From Kiritimatiellia bacterium (GTDB lineage: Bacteria > Verrucomicrobiota > Kiritimatiellia > RFP12 > UBA1067), in the NCBI GenBank assembly GCA_017547265.1, contig JAFYQC010000193.1:1-13437 (forward strand): 13,437 nt of DNA. The letters are read 5' to 3'. Position 1 is the first letter of the stretch. Every line of letters starts with the position of its first letter. A model generated the notes under the pieces. That model searched no databases and was not told the origin of the DNA. It worked only from the letters and a program-made list of their open reading frames with translations. Below, piece by piece: positions 1 through 5,989 of this stretch. Position numbers and translations under genes: made by a program.

Positions 1-46
1 CGAACAGCGACTCCGCCGACTTGTTAGCGACTTTCTTGGTAGCCAT
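1..46 (-). CDS. 5' end of an unidentified gene (possible GGGtGRT-family partner)
   Basis: Only the first 15 codons are inside the window; they read MATKKVANKSAESLF and run off the left edge. The ATG at 46 is preceded by AAAGGA about 9 bases upstream. The gene starts 18 bp after the stop of the NifU-like gene with no terminator between them, so the two are probably cotranscribed. In genomes I know, this type of NifU-like protein is usually followed by a GGGtGRT-family protein of roughly 330 residues whose N-terminus begins with a similar '-LFE-YDRRI' stretch. The visible '-ESLF' is compatible with that, but 15 residues cannot prove it. The start is fairly sure; the family is a guess from context. 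Confidence 0.45.
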   Translation of the reverse strand, partial: MATKKVANKSAESLF

Positions 47-64
47 TTCCGAAATTCCTTTCAA

Positions 65-757
65 TTAGTCCTTGCGGGGGTCGATGTACTTCGCGGCGCC
101 TTCGAACTGGCCGTAGTGGCCCTTCGCCTTCTCCCACGCCTCGTTCGGCGTGAGACCCTTCTTGATAAAGTCGGTCATTTTGCCGAGGCTGACGAACTCG
201 TAGCCGATCACCTCGCCGTCCTTGTTGAGCGCCATGCGCGTGCAGTAGCCCTCGGTCATCTCGAGGTAGCGGGGGCCTTTTGCCTTAGTCGCGTACATCG
301 TGCCGACCATCGAGCGAAGACCCTTGCCGAGGTCCTCAAGGCCGGCGCCGATCACGAGACCGCCCTCGGAGAACGCGCTCTGCGTGCGGCCGTAGACGAT
401 CTGGAGGAAAAGCTCGCGCATCGCGGTGTTGATCGCGTCGCAGACGAGGTCGGTGTTGAGCGCCTCGAGAATCGTCTTGCCGACGAGGATCTCCGAGGCC
501 ATCGCGGCGGAGTGCGTCATGCCCGAGCAGCCGATCGTCTCGACGAGGGCTTCCTCGATCACGCCGTTCTTGACGTTCAGCGAGAGCTTGCAGGCTCCCT
601 GCTGAGGCGCACACCAGCCCACGCCGTGCGTGTAGCCGCTGATGTCCTTTATCTGCTTTGCCTGCACCCACTTCCCCTCTTCGGGAATCGGCGCGGGACC
701 GTGGTTGCACCCCTTCATGAGCGGGCACTGATGCTCAACTTCAGTCGAGTAGACCAT
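65..757 (-). CDS. NifU/IscU-like iron-sulfur cluster assembly scaffold protein
   Basis: A 230-residue cytoplasmic protein of the NifU N-terminal (IscU-like) type that probably holds a nascent Fe-S cluster. The motif GCSGMTHSAAMASEIL (residues 76-91) matches the conserved 'GCG..xxAS..M' segment around the second scaffold cysteine of IscU/NifU. Other cysteines are C11, C17, C49, C56, C106 and C172; C49 or C56, C77 and C106 are the likely ligands. It is longer than IscU (about 128 residues) because of N- and C-terminal extensions, and it has no NifU C-terminal or [2Fe-2S] middle domain. No iscS, sufB or nifS lies nearby in the window. The ATG at 757 has a clear AAGGAG upstream. A TATAAT box at 796-801 gives the gene its own promoter. 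The family assignment is good; its actual client proteins are unknown. Confidence 0.8.
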   Translation of the reverse strand: MVYSTEVEHQCPLMKGCNHGPAPIPEEGKWVQAKQIKDISGYTHGVGWCAPQQGACKLSLNVKNGVIEEALVETIGCSGMTHSAAMASEILVGKTILEALNTDLVCDAINTAMRELFLQIVYGRTQSAFSEGGLVIGAGLEDLGKGLRSMVGTMYATKAKGPRYLEMTEGYCTRMALNKDGEVIGYEFVSLGKMTDFIKKGLTPNEAWEKAKGHYGQFEGAAKYIDPRKD

Positions 758-795
758 GTTTGTCTCCTTGTGTTGTGAAATTCCGTTGACCGGAA

Positions 796-801
796 ATTAT
801 A
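796..801 (-). promoter_or_regulatory. -10 box of the promoter for the NifU-like gene
   Basis: The minus strand reads TTTTTGG-TATAAT: a perfect -10 with a TGG just upstream (extended -10). I find no good -35 hexamer 16-18 bp upstream. It sits in the 71-bp gap between the CsgG-family stop and the NifU-like start, about 39 bp before the ATG. Confidence 0.7.
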
Positions 802-803
802 CC

Positions 804-824
804 AAAAACTGACGCGAGGACGCG
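804..824 (-). terminator. possible compact terminator after the CsgG-family gene
   Basis: On the minus strand CGCG (821-824), TCCT loop, CGCG (813-816), then after four bases a run of five T (804-808). The stem is only 4 bp, so this is weak. It begins 5 bp after the CsgG-family stop and runs straight into the next promoter. Confidence 0.3.
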
Positions 825-828
825 CACT

Positions 829-1728
829 TTACTTTGCGGGGTGAACGCCCATGCCCTTCTCGGCGCCTTCGAGCGCGGTCGTGTAGCAAATCTTCTCCTT
901 GACCTCGGTGACGGTCACGGTGCCGATTTTCGTCAGCTCGCTGTCGAGGACCTCTCCAGTGTCCTCGTCGACGATTTCCTCGACCTTGCCGACGTCGAAC
1001 TTCATGCCGACCTCGACACCCTCGCGCGTACCACGGTTGATGATGAGCTTGTCCGACTTGACGAGCGAGACCGAGCCCTCCCACGGAATCGAGTCGAGCT
1101 GGGCGACAAGGAACTCAAGCGCCTGGTTGCAGGCGTCCATCGCGGCCTTGCCCATGTTGTCCTTCATGAACCCACCGATATCGCCGGTAAGGCCTCCGAG
1201 CGCAGAGCCGTGGTAGCCAAGCGTGAGGCCCTTCTTGCCGCTCTTGCCGATAACGGACTTCGACGCCTTGACCTGCCCGGTCGCGGAGTCGACGAGGTAG
1301 ATCGTTATGTTGATTTCGGCCGAGCCCGCATCGCCGCCGAGCGTGATGCCCTTGAAGCCGAAGCCGCCGCCGCCGCCCTTCGTCTCCTGGACGTGCGTGA
1401 TTGCGCCCTTCACAAGCAGCTGAGCCGGGGTCATGCGGCCCATCTTCGGAGCCTTCTTGCCGCCAGCCGTACGGCCAGAAGCCGCGAGGTCCTGCTCCTG
1501 CATGGCGGCGCCGCGCATATCGGCCTCGCCGAGCACGATGAACTTGCCGCTCTGGACGAGCTGGTCGGTGAGGATCGTACCCCAGGCGTCGCCGAGTTCC
1601 CACTGACCGCGCCAGTTGGCCTTGTTCTCGAACTTGTTGACCGTGATGGAGTAACGAAGGTTGCCGCCTTCCGCGAACACCGCCGCGGACGCAAGCGCCG
1701 CAAGGGCAAGAACTGTCAGTTTCTTCAT
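829..1728 (-). CDS. CsgG-family secreted protein with FlgT_C-like C-terminal domain
   Basis: A 299-residue exported protein. Residues 1-19 form a Sec signal peptide (MKKLTVLALAALASAAVFA) with no lipobox cysteine, unlike Escherichia coli CsgG, which is a lipoprotein. Residues about 25-212 look like the CsgG / TolB-N-like fold: an opening 'ITVNKFENKANW', 'LTDQLVQSGKFIVLGEAD' at 53-70, 'LLVKGAITHV' at 104-113, a Gly-rich stretch at 118-135, and 'INITIYLVDSATGQV' at 139-153. Residues about 218-299 resemble the small C-terminal barrel of FlgT, with 'DEDTGEVLD' at 254-262 and 'CYTTALEG' at 281-288. It starts 45 bp after the TMEM43 stop with an AAGGA site and has no promoter of its own, so it should be cotranscribed with that gene. 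No csgA, csgE or csgF is nearby, so a true curli secretion role is unsupported. It shares its layout with the protein at 8866-10143. Confidence 0.8.
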   Translation of the reverse strand: MKKLTVLALAALASAAVFAEGGNLRYSITVNKFENKANWRGQWELGDAWGTILTDQLVQSGKFIVLGEADMRGAAMQEQDLAASGRTAGGKKAPKMGRMTPAQLLVKGAITHVQETKGGGGGFGFKGITLGGDAGSAEINITIYLVDSATGQVKASKSVIGKSGKKGLTLGYHGSALGGLTGDIGGFMKDNMGKAAMDACNQALEFLVAQLDSIPWEGSVSLVKSDKLIINRGTREGVEVGMKFDVGKVEEIVDEDTGEVLDSELTKIGTVTVTEVKEKICYTTALEGAEKGMGVHPAK

Positions 1729-1773
1729 GTCGTTTTCCTTTTTTGCGTTGTGGGTTGTAGTCGAATGATCTGG

Positions 1774-2982
1774 TCAGAACGCCGCCGAAGGTGCGGCGGG
1801 CGCTGCGGGAGCGGCGTCCGCATTCTTCGTCTGGCGCTTCTTCCAGAGGAGGAAGATCCCGCCTGCCGCGAGGACGAGCAGGAAGATCGCAAGGACTGGA
1901 CGGTAGAAGATCCACGCGATCGCGATAGTCACGAGAGAGCAGACGAGCGCGACAATCCCAGCGACAAGTCCGTTGCCCATCTCGACGATATTGCCGAGAA
2001 TTGGCAAGACGTCCGCGAGGACGGAAAGCGGCTTCAGAACCATCGAAATGCCGAAGAACATGAGGAGGAACCCGCCGATACGGACAAGCCACGTCAGCAT
2101 CGCATTGGCGTCGCGAGCGTCCTCGAACATCTCGGCAGCGTCCTTCACGCCGTCGCAGAGAAGATCGACCTTCTTCTTCGTCTTCGCAAGATAGCCGACG
2201 AACGTGTCGCCCTTCTGCTTCGCGACGAGCGATATCTTGTGCGGCAGGATGACGGTGAACTTCACGCGCATGTCGCCGATACGTGCCTGCGAGGCAACGT
2301 CACGGTTGTTGAGCGCATTGTCGCGCGTTTGCTTGTTGGGGACGTAGATCATGGCGCCCTGGCGCTGAACGCGCTCGACCCTGCACACGAAGTCGGTCGG
2401 GAACGCATACGCCTGCTCCGAGCCGATACGGGATATCTGGCTCTCGCTCAGGCTGAACGCGCCAAATGTCACATTGGCCGCGCGCTTCTCCTCTGAGGGG
2501 AATTCGATGAAGCCGGGGTTGTCGTGGCCCTGTTCCTTGAAGCTGCTCGAGTCGACAGCGCTCTCAAGCCACTCCTGGGTGTAGGTGTAGGTGGTTGTCC
2601 TGGTGACGCTGCCGCCGAGGTTTTTCTTCTCCTCGGCCTTGGAGTGCTCGACCCACTGCAGCATCTCGGTCGTGCGCTTCAGGGCAATCGCCGTCGTGGA
2701 GACGCCGAACTGGTCGTCTGTAAGGACATCCTGCGTCGTGGCAAGGCCGGTCATGTGGACAAGCTGACCTTCCATCTCGGGGTCGACCTTCTCTATAGAC
2801 TCGACGGGCACACACGCGCCCTCTCCCTCGTCAAGCGCCTTTGCCGTCTTGACCGAGTTGCCCTCGTTCCAGAAGAGCACAGGGAAGCCAATTAGGAAAA
2901 GCAAGATGCCGACTATCACGCCCTTGACCGAGTCACCAAGTCGAGATCCCCAAGATTGAGTCGTCGTTTCCGTTACCGCCAT
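1774..2982 (-). CDS. TMEM43-family membrane protein
   Basis: A 402-residue integral membrane protein of the TMEM43 family (PF07787), best known from the vertebrate nuclear-envelope protein LUMA but also found scattered in bacteria, where its role is not established. From the start at 2982, one membrane segment lies at about 21-38 (rich in I, L and F, ending LFWNEG). A large soluble domain follows, then three closely spaced membrane segments at about 296-317, 338-360 and 361-380. These carry the family signature 'LTWLVRIGGFLLMFFG', 'VLADVLPILG' and 'AIAWIFYRP'. The tail is Ala/Pro-rich. An in-frame ATG at 2991 lies inside the GGATG of the ribosome site and leaves no spacing. The ATG at 2982 sits 8 bases after AAAGGA, so I chose it. 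It is the first gene of a two-gene unit with the CsgG-family gene. Confidence 0.9.
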   Translation of the reverse strand: MAVTETTTQSWGSRLGDSVKGVIVGILLFLIGFPVLFWNEGNSVKTAKALDEGEGACVPVESIEKVDPEMEGQLVHMTGLATTQDVLTDDQFGVSTTAIALKRTTEMLQWVEHSKAEEKKNLGGSVTRTTTYTYTQEWLESAVDSSSFKEQGHDNPGFIEFPSEEKRAANVTFGAFSLSESQISRIGSEQAYAFPTDFVCRVERVQRQGAMIYVPNKQTRDNALNNRDVASQARIGDMRVKFTVILPHKISLVAKQKGDTFVGYLAKTKKKVDLLCDGVKDAAEMFEDARDANAMLTWLVRIGGFLLMFFGISMVLKPLSVLADVLPILGNIVEMGNGLVAGIVALVCSLVTIAIAWIFYRPVLAIFLLVLAAGGIFLLWKKRQTKNADAAPAAPAAPSAAF

Positions 2983-3014
2983 TGTTAACATCCTTTCGTT
3001 GCTAGCGTTTGTAT

Positions 3015-3044
3015 ATTATACCAAAACAATGCGCACATAGGCAA
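3015..3044 (-). promoter_or_regulatory. promoter of the TMEM43-csgG unit
   Basis: Minus strand: -35 TTGCCT (3039-3044), 18-bp spacer ending TTTTGG, -10 TATAAT (3015-3020). The upstream TGG makes it an extended -10. It lies 33 bp from the chosen start of the TMEM43 gene and directly follows the hairpin after secY. Confidence 0.75.
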
Positions 3045-3096
3045 AGAGAAGAACAGAGCGGCCGCGCGTCGGGCCAAAACCCATTCGCGCGGCCGC
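3040..3096 (-). terminator. secY terminator hairpin
   Basis: Perfect 11-bp inverted repeat: GCGGCCGCGCG at 3058-3068 with CGCGCGGCCGC at 3086-3096, a 17-base loop that itself contains GGG/CCC arms (3071-3073, 3080-3082), then on the transcript side a T-rich stretch (CTGTTCTTCTCTTT, about 3043-3056). A second smaller hairpin, CCCGC at 3115-3119 with GCGGG at 3126-3130, lies just after the secY stop and is also followed by a T-rich stretch. Both fit termination of secY ahead of the next promoter. Confidence 0.65.
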
Positions 3097-3145
3097 AGAA
3101 CTGAATCAACCGAACCCGCATGTCGGCGGGCACGGGAAAAGCGAC

Positions 3146-4546
3146 TTACACTCCGCCGCGGCCGCGGAGCGAGCCGTGGGAGAGGAAGCCCTCGTACTTG
3201 CGGACAAGGAGATGCGACTCCATGATGCGGAGCGTATCGAGCGCGACGCCCACGATAATGAGGAGCGACGTGCCGCCGAAGAACGACGCAATCACCCACG
3301 GGAGGCGCATCCAGCCCATGAGCAGCATCGGGATCAGCGCCACGATAAGAAGCCCCGTACCGCCGATAAGCGTTATCTTCGTCATCATGTCGTCGAGATA
3401 CTCGGCCGTCGCACGGCCCGGGCGGATGCCAGGGACGTAGCTGCCGTCCTTCTTGAGGTTCTCGGAGATGTCGATTGCGTTGAACTGCGTCGCAACCCAG
3501 AAGAACGCGAAGAACATGATGAGCGCGGCGTAAATCACGACGTGGAGCACCGAGCCGGGGTCGGCGAGCGCCTGGCCAAAGCTGTTGAGCCTGCCAGAGA
3601 TGCCGCCGGAAGTCGCGTCGGTCATCTTGACGAGAACAGCCGCGGGAATCTGGATGAGCGGCTGCGCGAAGATGATCGGCATGACGCCCGTATAGTTGAC
3701 GCGCAGCGGCATAAACGTCTGCTGCATGCCGTACGTGTTGCCGCCGCCGACCGAACGGCGGGTGGAGTGGATCGTCACCTTCCTGACGCCCTGCGTGAGC
3801 ATCACGGTGCCCATGACGACAATGAGGAAGAACAGGATGAGGATCGGAAGCTCAGCGATCGGAGCCGAGGCCTTGACGCCGCCGAGGCCGAAGTAGCGCT
3901 CCCACGCGCCAATGAGCGCCTGCGGAAGACGCGAAGTAATGTTGATCATGATGATCAGCGACGCGCCGTTTCCGATGCCGAAGGTCGTGATCTGGTCAGC
4001 GAGCCACATGACGAAGAGCGAAGCGGTCGTCATGCCGATTACCGTCATCAGGTGGAAACCAATGCCGGGATTGGCGACGATCTCGGTGCCCGCAAACGCC
4101 GGGCCAAGCATTGCCGGGTGGCTGAGGACAGTCGCGATGCCCCAGGACTGGACGACGCAGAGGACGATCGTGAGGTAGCGCGTGATCTGCGCGAGCTGCT
4201 GGCGGCCCGACTCGCCTTCCTTCTTGAGCTTCTCAAGCGCGGGGATAACCGAGCCGAGGAGCTGGATTACGATCTGCGCCGAGATGTATGGCCAGATCGA
4301 GAGGAAGCCGATGGCGCACTGCCCGAGCGCACCGCCGGTGAACACTTCGAACCAGTCAAGCATACCGCCGCCGGCGGACGAGCTCTTGAAGTCGGTGATA
4401 ATGCGCTGGAGCGCCTGCCAGTCGACGCCAGGCGTCGGAATCTGCGAAACAAGACGGCACACGAACACGAGGCCGAGCGTAATCAAGATTTTCTTCCGAA
4501 GCTCCGGGATGCGGAATGCGTTCGAAAATCCCTTCATCATCGCCAT
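3146..4546 (-). CDS. secY: protein translocase subunit SecY
   Basis: A 466-residue polytopic protein and the central channel of the Sec translocon, working with SecE, SecG and SecA at the inner membrane. Typical SecY sequence runs throughout: an N-terminal 'FRIPELRKKI' before TM1, the TM1/plug region 'RLVSQIPTPGVD', then 'GGALGQCAIGFLSIWPYISA' in TM2, 'FGIGNGASLIIM' near TM5, the cytoplasmic loop with 'STRRSVGGGNTYG', 'LRVNYTGVMPIIFAQ' at TM7, and 'GSYVPGIRPGRATAEYLD' in the loop before TM9. The C-terminus is short and basic (RGRGGV). The ATG at 4546 follows a purine-rich stretch (GAAGGAAAGAGAGA), with the core GGA rather far away at about 15 bases. The gene has its own promoter and terminator, and none of the usual ribosomal-protein, adk, map or infA neighbours flank it. 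Confidence 0.97.
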   Translation of the reverse strand: MAMMKGFSNAFRIPELRKKILITLGLVFVCRLVSQIPTPGVDWQALQRIITDFKSSSAGGGMLDWFEVFTGGALGQCAIGFLSIWPYISAQIVIQLLGSVIPALEKLKKEGESGRQQLAQITRYLTIVLCVVQSWGIATVLSHPAMLGPAFAGTEIVANPGIGFHLMTVIGMTTASLFVMWLADQITTFGIGNGASLIIMINITSRLPQALIGAWERYFGLGGVKASAPIAELPILILFFLIVVMGTVMLTQGVRKVTIHSTRRSVGGGNTYGMQQTFMPLRVNYTGVMPIIFAQPLIQIPAAVLVKMTDATSGGISGRLNSFGQALADPGSVLHVVIYAALIMFFAFFWVATQFNAIDISENLKKDGSYVPGIRPGRATAEYLDDMMTKITLIGGTGLLIVALIPMLLMGWMRLPWVIASFFGGTSLLIIVGVALDTLRIMESHLLVRKYEGFLSHGSLRGRGGV

Positions 4547-4588
4547 TTTTTGATCTCTCTTTCCTTCTTTTTGCGAAAACTTTTGTGT

Positions 4589-4618
4589 ATTATATCAAAA
4601 ATCAGTCGCCCCTTTCAA
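4589..4618 (-). promoter_or_regulatory. promoter of secY
   Basis: Minus strand: -35 TTGAAA (4613-4618, inside the last smpB codons), 18-bp spacer ending TTTTTGA, -10 TATAAT (4589-4594). This is the best -35 of the five promoters in the window. It lies 42 bp upstream of the secY start. Confidence 0.75.
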
Positions 4619-5054
4619 GGTCACGCCTTAAAGCTTTTTTCTTTAGGGCATCACGCTTGTCGTGGAGCTGCTTGCCGCGGCATACGCCAAGGTCGACTTT
4701 CACACGCCCGTTCTTGAGGAAAACCTTGAGCGGTATGAGCGTAAGTCCCTTCGCCTCAGTCTTGAGCTGGAGGTCGCGCACCTCTTTCGCATGGACGAGG
4801 AGCTTTCGCATCGACTTCGGTTCGTGGTTGAAGCGGTTGCCGAACTTATAGGCCGCAATATCGGCCCCGACGAGCCAAAGCTCACCCTTCAGGACCGCTC
4901 CGTAGCTCCCCGAGAGCGACACCTCGCCGTGGCGGACGCTTTTTACCTCAGTTCCCGTAAGCACTATACCGCACTCGATCGTCTCGAGCACGGTATAGTC
5001 ATGCCTTGCCTTCCTGTTCTCGGCGAAGACCGGATTGAACTTCTTGTCAGCCAC
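4602..5054 (-). CDS. smpB: SsrA-binding protein SmpB
   Basis: A 150-residue cytoplasmic protein that binds tmRNA and brings it to stalled ribosomes in trans-translation. The family marks are all present: 'ENRKARHDY' at 12-20, 'GIVLTGTEVKSVRHG' at 29-43, 'LVGADIAAYKFGNRFNHEP' at 61-79, 'LIPLKVFLKNGRVKVDLG' at 106-123, and a basic C-terminal tail beginning 'CRGKQLHDKRDALKKK'. The tail is the part that enters the mRNA channel. The start is GTG at 5054, directly after the TAA of the omega gene with no bases between and no good ribosome site. Translation is therefore probably coupled to the upstream gene. The tmRNA gene (ssrA) is not in this window. Confidence 0.95.
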   Translation of the reverse strand: MADKKFNPVFAENRKARHDYTVLETIECGIVLTGTEVKSVRHGEVSLSGSYGAVLKGELWLVGADIAAYKFGNRFNHEPKSMRKLLVHAKEVRDLQLKTEAKGLTLIPLKVFLKNGRVKVDLGVCRGKQLHDKRDALKKKALRRDLERGD

Positions 5055-5333
5055 TTAGTCCGAGTAGAGCGAATTCACGTTAACGTGCTTAAGGTTCCAC
5101 TTCGTCTTGGCATCTTCTGCCTTGGCGATGGCGTCAAAGTCGATTTCCGCGATAAGCTTGCCCTCAGCGACCTCGCGGAGCGCAATATCGCACTTGTCCT
5201 CGTCGAGCGACTGGGGCTTCACAAGCGGCTTCGCGCCGTTGATGAGCTCGCGCTCGCGCTTGGAAATCAGGTTCACAAGCACAGGGACAGAAGGAATCTT
5301 CTCGTGGGCCTTCTTCAAAAGTTCGTTGTTCAT
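5055..5333 (-). CDS. rpoZ: RNA polymerase omega subunit
   Basis: A 92-residue protein that fits the omega (Rpb6-like) family, a small subunit that helps assemble and stabilise RNA polymerase by holding the C-terminal part of beta-prime. The core reads 'KIPSVPVLVNLISKRERELI', followed by 'GAKPLV' and 'DIALREVAEGKL', the usual 'R..L..G..P.v ... iAl.Ei.eGk' pattern. Its length is normal. The ATG at 5333 has GGAG about 11 bases upstream. A TATAAT box at 5362-5367 gives it a promoter, and smpB follows without a gap. Omega sequences are short and variable, so the call rests on a compact motif set plus size. Confidence 0.82.
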   Translation of the reverse strand: MNNELLKKAHEKIPSVPVLVNLISKRERELINGAKPLVKPQSLDEDKCDIALREVAEGKLIAEIDFDAIAKAEDAKTKWNLKHVNVNSLYSD

Positions 5334-5361
5334 CTCTATCTTTTCTCCGTTGGAAGCGCGT

Positions 5362-5367
5362 ATTATA
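5362..5367 (-). promoter_or_regulatory. -10 box of the rpoZ-smpB promoter
   Basis: Minus strand: AATTTGA-TATAAT, a perfect -10 with TGA upstream. No convincing -35 is seen 16-18 bp away, where the sequence is the last codons of the ThyX-like gene. It lies 29 bp before the rpoZ ATG and 6 bp after the upstream stop. Confidence 0.65.
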
Positions 5368-5372
5368 TCAAA

Positions 5373-5927
5373 TTATTTCACTTCGCGGTAGGCGTCTACT
5401 GCTTTTTTCCACGCGGCGGTGCCGCAGTAGCCACACGGCGTGAACTCTGGGCAGAACCCGCGATAGACACATTCCGGCACGCAGCAAGCCGCGACTTCTG
5501 GCTCCTTTTTCGCGATTTCGTCGACTACGGCCTTCCACGCCGCGCGCGTCTCAGCGCTCGCCTGCCCGCAGAGGCGACGGCGCGAAATGAACATCACGGA
5601 CTGGGCGTTCGCAAAGCACTCGTGCATTACGGGCGCGTCCTGGCGGTTTGCATCGCGCTGGACGCCGGTCCTGTCCGTGCGCTGCGTCGAGACAAAGTGC
5701 TCGATGCCGAATTTATGGCGCACGAAATGGACACTCACCCAGTAGGGCAAGTCCACCCACTTCCAGTTGAAGCAGAGCTTGCGGACGGGCGAATGTTCCG
5801 CAAGTAGGATGCGCTTCTTCCACTTGGAACTCGGCTCGCCCTCGCCCTCCTCGCGGCGGATCGTCGTGCGGGCCGCGTCAGCGACCTCGCGCCACGTGCC
5901 CTTGACCTTCAGGAACTTGATTTTCAT
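5373..5927 (-). CDS. thyX: ThyX-like (flavin-dependent thymidylate synthase) protein, divergent
   Basis: A 184-residue protein. 'LLAEHSPVRKLCFNWKW' (41-57) matches the 'EH..f.f' region of ThyX, and 'VRHKFGIEHFVS' (69-80) matches the ThyX motif RHRx7S as RHKx7S. 'AQSVMFISRRRLCGQASAETR' is split over 108-128 and fits the C-terminal ThyX helix with its Arg-rich, 'AQxEiR'-like pattern. ThyX makes dTMP from dUMP using methylene-tetrahydrofolate, NADPH and FAD. It is shorter than typical ThyX (about 220-250 residues), and the third motif residue is Lys, not Arg. The tail carries six cysteines (C148, C149, C153, C159, C165, C168), not a feature of classical ThyX. The ATG at 5927 follows GGAGG. It could be a ThyX-fold protein with another role, so I am moderately sure of family and less of activity. 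Confidence 0.65.
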   Translation of the reverse strand: MKIKFLKVKGTWREVADAARTTIRREEGEGEPSSKWKKRILLAEHSPVRKLCFNWKWVDLPYWVSVHFVRHKFGIEHFVSTQRTDRTGVQRDANRQDAPVMHECFANAQSVMFISRRRLCGQASAETRAAWKAVVDEIAKKEPEVAACCVPECVYRGFCPEFTPCGYCGTAAWKKAVDAYREVK

Positions 5928-5940
5928 TTAACTACCTCCA

Positions 5941-5976
5941 CTGTTGAACCGTGTAGAACATGTAGATCGTGTAGAA
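5941..5976. repeat. four 9-bp tandem repeats upstream of the ThyX-like gene
   Basis: On the plus strand CTGTTGAAC, CGTGTAGAA, CATGTAGAT, CGTGTAGAA follow one another without gaps. Units two and four are identical. They fill most of the 62-bp gap between the retropepsin stop and the ThyX-like start. No TATAAT is present here, so they may be a regulatory site or simply a short intergenic repeat. Confidence 0.6.
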
Positions 5977-5989
5977 TTCCTGCATTTGC

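Noticed and set aside
829..1728. Curli secretion channel CsgG
   Set aside because: The fold family fits, but there is no lipobox cysteine, no csgA, csgB, csgE or csgF nearby, and an extra FlgT_C-like domain, so a curli role is not supported.
841..2496. Long open frame of 551 codons on the plus strand
   Set aside because: It lies opposite the CsgG-family and TMEM43 genes and the gap between them, is rich in Arg, Asp, Glu and Leu as expected for the complement of GC-rich codons, and has no family resemblance.
3176..4717. Open frame of 513 codons on the plus strand
   Set aside because: It is the complement of secY and the end of smpB. The sequence is a charged, low-complexity run of Arg, Asp, Glu and His with no recognisable domain, and secY on the other strand is certain.
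4662..5807. Open frame of 381 codons on the plus strand across smpB, rpoZ and the ThyX-like gene
   Set aside because: It crosses three supported genes and a promoter on the opposite strand and shows no domain.
5941..5976. CRISPR-like array
   Set aside because: Units are 9 bp, directly adjacent and without spacers, and no cas gene is near.
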